NCBI GenBank assembly: GCA_964453265.1
Contig: CAYVNU010000029.1
Location: 1-12,381, forward strand
Reading direction: 5' to 3'
Length of the DNA stretch: 12,381 bases
Source: CAYVNU01 sp964453265
Lineage (GTDB): Bacteria; Patescibacteriota; Doudnabacteria; UBA920
The translations under genes and the position numbers were made by a program. The notes beneath the pieces are model-generated. The model saw only the letters and a list, made by a program, of their open reading frames with translations. It was not told the origin of the DNA and searched no databases. Shown one piece after another: positions 10,489-12,381 of the stretch (within the stretch, counting starts at the first letter, position 1; every line of letters starts with the position of its first letter).

Positions 10489-11121
10489 TTAATTTCTAGT
10501 AAAACGATGGGCGGTTCCTGTGGTTAATTTTTTAAAAATCGAGTTTCTTATTCTCGTATCATTTTCAATAAGTTGCAAATTCGTGGGGTTAGCATCCTGT
10601 TTTTCCGTTTCTCGCAAGCTCATTATCCAGTTATGGTATTCTTCAAGTTTTCCATCTGCTAGTGCCTGCTGATACTCTTTAAATACCGCGTACTCATGAC
10701 GGAAGTCATAATTATAAATAGATACGTCATTATAATATTGTTGTAAAGCGGCGCCTTCTAACTTACCAATATTCTTGTCCAGTTTGTATTCACGAGTTGA
10801 CTTATTAAAAAGATTATAGCCACCCTTTCTGGCAATATAGGCTTCCCACTTCTCGTGAGTTTCCATATAAGGCATATAGGCTTCGGGGAATATATCAGTT
10901 CTCATTAATATAACTGTCTTGTCACCTAGATCAAAATTCACCCCTTTTGTCTGAAGTATTTCATCATCAGACTCATCTGGATTTTTAAGCTTCACTATTT
11001 CTAAAAACTCTTCTTTCGAAACAGGTACAACGTCGATTTTTTCATCAAAAAACTGTTGAGCCTTAGTAGGAAGTTTTTGTTCAAATAAATTTACTCTATT
11101 GGATCCGTTTTCGACACCCAT
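10489..11121 (-). CDS. Hypothetical protein with two His-Glu motifs, 210 residues
   Basis: A soluble, charged protein. Residues 1-60 are an acidic helical region (PVSKEEFLEIVKLKNPDESD). A strand follows, with DKTVILMRTD and then METHEKWEAYI (86-96) and DFRHEYAVFKEYQQALADGKLEEYHNWI (139-166). The paired HE motifs (89-90, 142-143) in helices recall zinc-binding helices of metallopeptidase-like folds, but neither is a full HExxH, so this is only a hint. I recognise no family. The ATG at 11121 is chosen because a TGATATAAT -10 sits at 11155-11147. A TTG at 11184 would put the promoter inside the gene and begin beside the preceding terminator. Confidence 0.7.
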   Translation of the reverse strand: MGVENGSNRVNLFEQKLPTKAQQFFDEKIDVVPVSKEEFLEIVKLKNPDESDDEILQTKGVNFDLGDKTVILMRTDIFPEAYMPYMETHEKWEAYIARKGGYNLFNKSTREYKLDKNIGKLEGAALQQYYNDVSIYNYDFRHEYAVFKEYQQALADGKLEEYHNWIMSLRETEKQDANPTNLQLIENDTRIRNSIFKKLTTGTAHRFTRN

Positions 11122-11146
11122 AAATAAATTATTTTTTAATGACTTA

Positions 11147-11155
11147 ATTATATCA
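11147..11155 (-). promoter_or_regulatory. Extended -10 promoter of the 10489-11121 gene
   Basis: Minus strand TGATATAAT (11155-11147); predicted start ~11140 and a ~19-base leader. No -35 match. Confidence 0.6.
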
Positions 11156-11182
11156 CGGTTCCAACGCCCTATCTGGCCTAAC

Positions 11183-11206
11183 AAAAAACACCAATAAACA
11201 TTGGTG
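11183..11206 (-). terminator. Intrinsic terminator of the 11284-11643 gene
   Basis: Minus strand CACCAAT, loop GTTT, ATTGGTG, then TTTTTTGTT. A sister of the 9653-9679 hairpin, differing only in the loop and its closing pair. Confidence 0.75.
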
Positions 11207-11283
11207 AAAAAGTGTTTGCTGAACGTACGACGTATAATAAGACTTTCTAGATAATTTATAAATGAACTCAGGGAGTTAATAGA

Positions 11284-11643
11284 TCAGGCCAAAAGGCGTC
11301 TATCTGTTAAATAAAAAGCTTGATCCATTTCTTCAGGAGTATAAATATAAATGATCTTAAATTTGCCCGAAGTAGTCTGTTTTATATAATCATGTTTTAC
11401 TTCCAGAATATGGATCAATCCCCAATATATCCATTTGTCGTCCCTATTTTCTGCTAAAAAATTTCTGACAGGCGGCTGCTGGTACTGCCGTATCTTGGGC
11501 TTGTCTTTAAACTCAAACACCATATCCGCAAAATCCTTGGCTTTTAGCGGATTGGATTTGTGATTTTCCAAACTCAAAACATCAGGAAACCCCTGCTCCT
11601 TTGTAATCTGTAGAGTATCATTTATTTCGATTATGCTTCCCAT
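11284..11643 (-). CDS. Hypothetical protein, 119 residues
   Basis: MGSIIEINDTLQITKEQGFPDVLSLE opens the protein. Likely strands later on are KWIYWGLIHILEVKHDY and SGKFKIIYIYTPEEMDQAF, ending YLTDRRLLA. The sequence suggests a small alpha/beta or barrel-like fold with many aromatic residues; no family recognised. The ATG at 11643 is the first start after the tRNA. The only promoter-like site (TGATAAATT, ending eight bases before it) would make it nearly leaderless. It begins 42 bases after the 3' end of tRNA-Gln on the same strand, so it may instead be co-transcribed with the tRNA and freed by 3' processing. Stop is TGA; its terminator lies at 11206-11183. Confidence 0.7.
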   Translation of the reverse strand: MGSIIEINDTLQITKEQGFPDVLSLENHKSNPLKAKDFADMVFEFKDKPKIRQYQQPPVRNFLAENRDDKWIYWGLIHILEVKHDYIKQTTSGKFKIIYIYTPEEMDQAFYLTDRRLLA

Positions 11644-11685
11644 ATGACTATAATTTATCAGTAGGTCTCTGAGAACTAGAATTTT

Positions 11686-11760
11686 TGGCTGGGGTGGTAG
11701 GATTCGAACCTACGGATGGAGGATTCAGAGTCCTCTGCCTTACCACTTGGCTACACCCCA
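11686..11760 (-). tRNA. tRNA-Gln (anticodon CUG), CCA encoded
   Basis: Full cloverleaf on the minus strand: acceptor TGGGGTG/CACCCCA, D stem GCC/GGC, anticodon stem GAGGA/TCCTC with loop CTCTGAA (anticodon CTG, reading CAG), T arm GTAGG-TTCGAAT-CCTAC, discriminator G and then an encoded CCA (11688-11686). Without CCA it spans 11689-11760. No convincing -35/-10 is seen directly upstream. The following gene starts 42 bases later. Confidence 0.97.
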
Positions 11761-11829
11761 ATATTAACTAAATGTTTAATTTACTTTGAGCAGAATCTTC
11801 CCTATAAACAAATCTTAATTGTATTATGT

Positions 11830-11888
11830 AGGTATTGGCATACCTTACCAATTGCCTGCCCGCCGTCTTTAGCTTAGGAGGGGCGAGC
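11830..11888. repeat. GC-rich REP-like segment in the tRNA / 11998-gene intergenic
   Basis: A hairpin AGGTAT-TGGC-ATACCT (11830-11845) is followed by GCCTGCCCGCC (11854-11864) and GGAGGGGCGAGC (11877-11888), an imperfect inverted pair around GTCTTTAGCTTA. It is far more GC-rich than its AT-rich flanks. Similar GCCTGCCCGCC hairpins are, from memory, dispersed in Patescibacteria genomes. The rest of 11761-11940 shows nothing further. Confidence 0.4.
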
Positions 11889-11940
11889 ACCAATAACATC
11901 CACTATATTTAACCATAAATATGAACTTATTTCAATAGCA

Positions 11941-11955
11941 AAAAAGTGCTATAAT
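11941..11955 (+). promoter_or_regulatory. Extended -10 promoter of the 11998 gene
   Basis: AAAAAGTGCTATAAT with TGC before TATAAT (11950-11955); predicted start ~11962 and a ~36-base leader. Identical over 15 bases to the minus-strand site 9505-9519. Confidence 0.65.
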
Positions 11956-11997
11956 TAATATATTATTGTTTTTTATATTAATATTAAACAAACTCTT

Positions 11998-12381
11998 ATG
12001 AGCGAAACTAAACGTGGTCAACCAACGCCTGAAAGTAATAAAGACACCGAGCTAGAAAGAAGACTTGCTCCCGTGGGAGAACGCGAAACCAGACTTTGGC
12101 AGACTCTAGAAAAAGCCGACAGGCCGATTGTTACTATATTAAAAAGAATAAATAAAACTATTCAGCAGCTTTTCCCGGACCAAAAAATTAAAACAGTCGA
12201 TTCATGTTCCGGCCATGTTAAAAATTTCAATCCCAATATTATTATATACGGGACAAATTTTAAGTTATTAACTAGCCTTGATAATAAACTCAAGCCACTT
12301 TTTACCGCGGCTGTAGAAGAATCAAACAAGCGACTTCAAGGCTCTAAAATTGAAGCTGATTTTTGGCGAAGCCCAATAAAC
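11998..12381 (+). CDS. Hypothetical protein (partial, runs off the right edge)
   Basis: 128 codons are visible from the ATG. A charged, disordered N-terminus (MSETKRGQPTPESNKDTELERRL) is followed by a helical region (LWQTLEKADRPIVTILKRINKTIQQLF) and VDSCSGHVKNFNPNIIIYG (~71-89), a Cys-x-Gly-His motif next to a strand. It ends in an amphipathic stretch (LTSLDNKLKPLFTAAVEESNKRL). The SCSGH motif followed by a D/NPxIxxxG strand occurs, as I recall, in several uncharacterised Patescibacteria proteins, but no function is known to me. No Shine-Dalgarno; the promoter lies 43 bases upstream. Confidence 0.7.
   Translation, partial: MSETKRGQPTPESNKDTELERRLAPVGERETRLWQTLEKADRPIVTILKRINKTIQQLFPDQKIKTVDSCSGHVKNFNPNIIIYGTNFKLLTSLDNKLKPLFTAAVEESNKRLQGSKIEADFWRSPIN

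Noticed and set aside
11122..11184. TTG-start extension of the 10489-11121 gene
   Set aside because: It would place the TGATATAAT promoter inside the coding region and begin beside the terminator of the upstream gene.
11233..11238. TATAAT on the plus strand
   Set aside because: No plus-strand gene follows within 750 bases, there is no TG extension and no -35 at proper spacing.
7544..11643. A single defence operon or toxin-antitoxin pair
   Set aside because: The genes are mostly insulated by terminators with individual promoters, and none shows a recognisable nuclease, toxin, antitoxin or CRISPR/CBASS component.

Overview
The window looks like a scaffold piece from an uncultivated bacterium of the Candidate Phyla Radiation (Patescibacteria, Parcubacteria-like). 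The grounds are an AT-rich genome, short genes that often lack Shine-Dalgarno sequences, many small proteins of unknown function, an rplJ-rplL pair cut off from its usual neighbours, and extended -10 promoters. UGA is used as a stop (end of the 11284-11643 gene), so the UGA-recoded Gracilibacteria/Absconditabacteria are unlikely. No finer placement is possible from the sequence. Two runs of exactly 100 N (5005-5104, 6831-6930) are scaffold gaps, and each interrupts a gene.

Left part (1-5400). A partial winged-helix/nucleotidyltransferase-like regulator (minus) diverges from a 672-residue membrane protein with a degenerate PP2C-like cytoplasmic domain and an outer beta-propeller (plus). Next come a tRNA-dihydrouridine synthase (minus), which carries two repeat-like in-frame inserts, and a divergent EamA/DMT-type transporter (plus) whose promoter sits so close to the ATG that its mRNA is probably leaderless. 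A coiled-coil protein made of 13-residue repeats (minus) follows. It is broken by the first gap and lies between two terminators that share the same stem.

Centre (5388-7520). rplJ-rplL (L10, L7/L12; minus) has a consensus TTGACA-N17-TATAAT promoter, an L10-leader-type structured 5' UTR and an intrinsic terminator before rplJ, i.e. an attenuator arrangement. Upstream are the two ends of a gapped, probably DUF218/SanA-like membrane protein, then a small secreted or membrane-anchored protein (plus) with a strong terminator.

Right part (7520-11690). This is an accessory-looking stretch with every gene on the minus strand, mostly as single units separated by terminators. It holds a 127-residue orphan, a membrane protein with a TGxGDNVxG motif, a GC-rich 155-residue orphan with its own perfect promoter, strong Shine-Dalgarno and terminator, a FlaR-like P-loop kinase, a 210-residue protein with two His-Glu motifs, and a 119-residue orphan just downstream of tRNA-Gln(CUG). 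Several short intergenic elements recur here: paired hairpins, GGCTGGCCTT and TGTGGGA motifs, and a copy resembling the tRNA 3' end. A structured, possibly pseudoknotted element lies at 10356-10444. The window closes with the start of another orphan gene (plus).

There is no integrase, transposase, CRISPR array or recognisable defence operon. The points most worth follow-up are the recurring promoter 15-mer AAAAAGTGCTATAAT, the GC-rich self-contained gene unit, the palindrome/repeat inserts in dus, and the structured element at 10356-10444.
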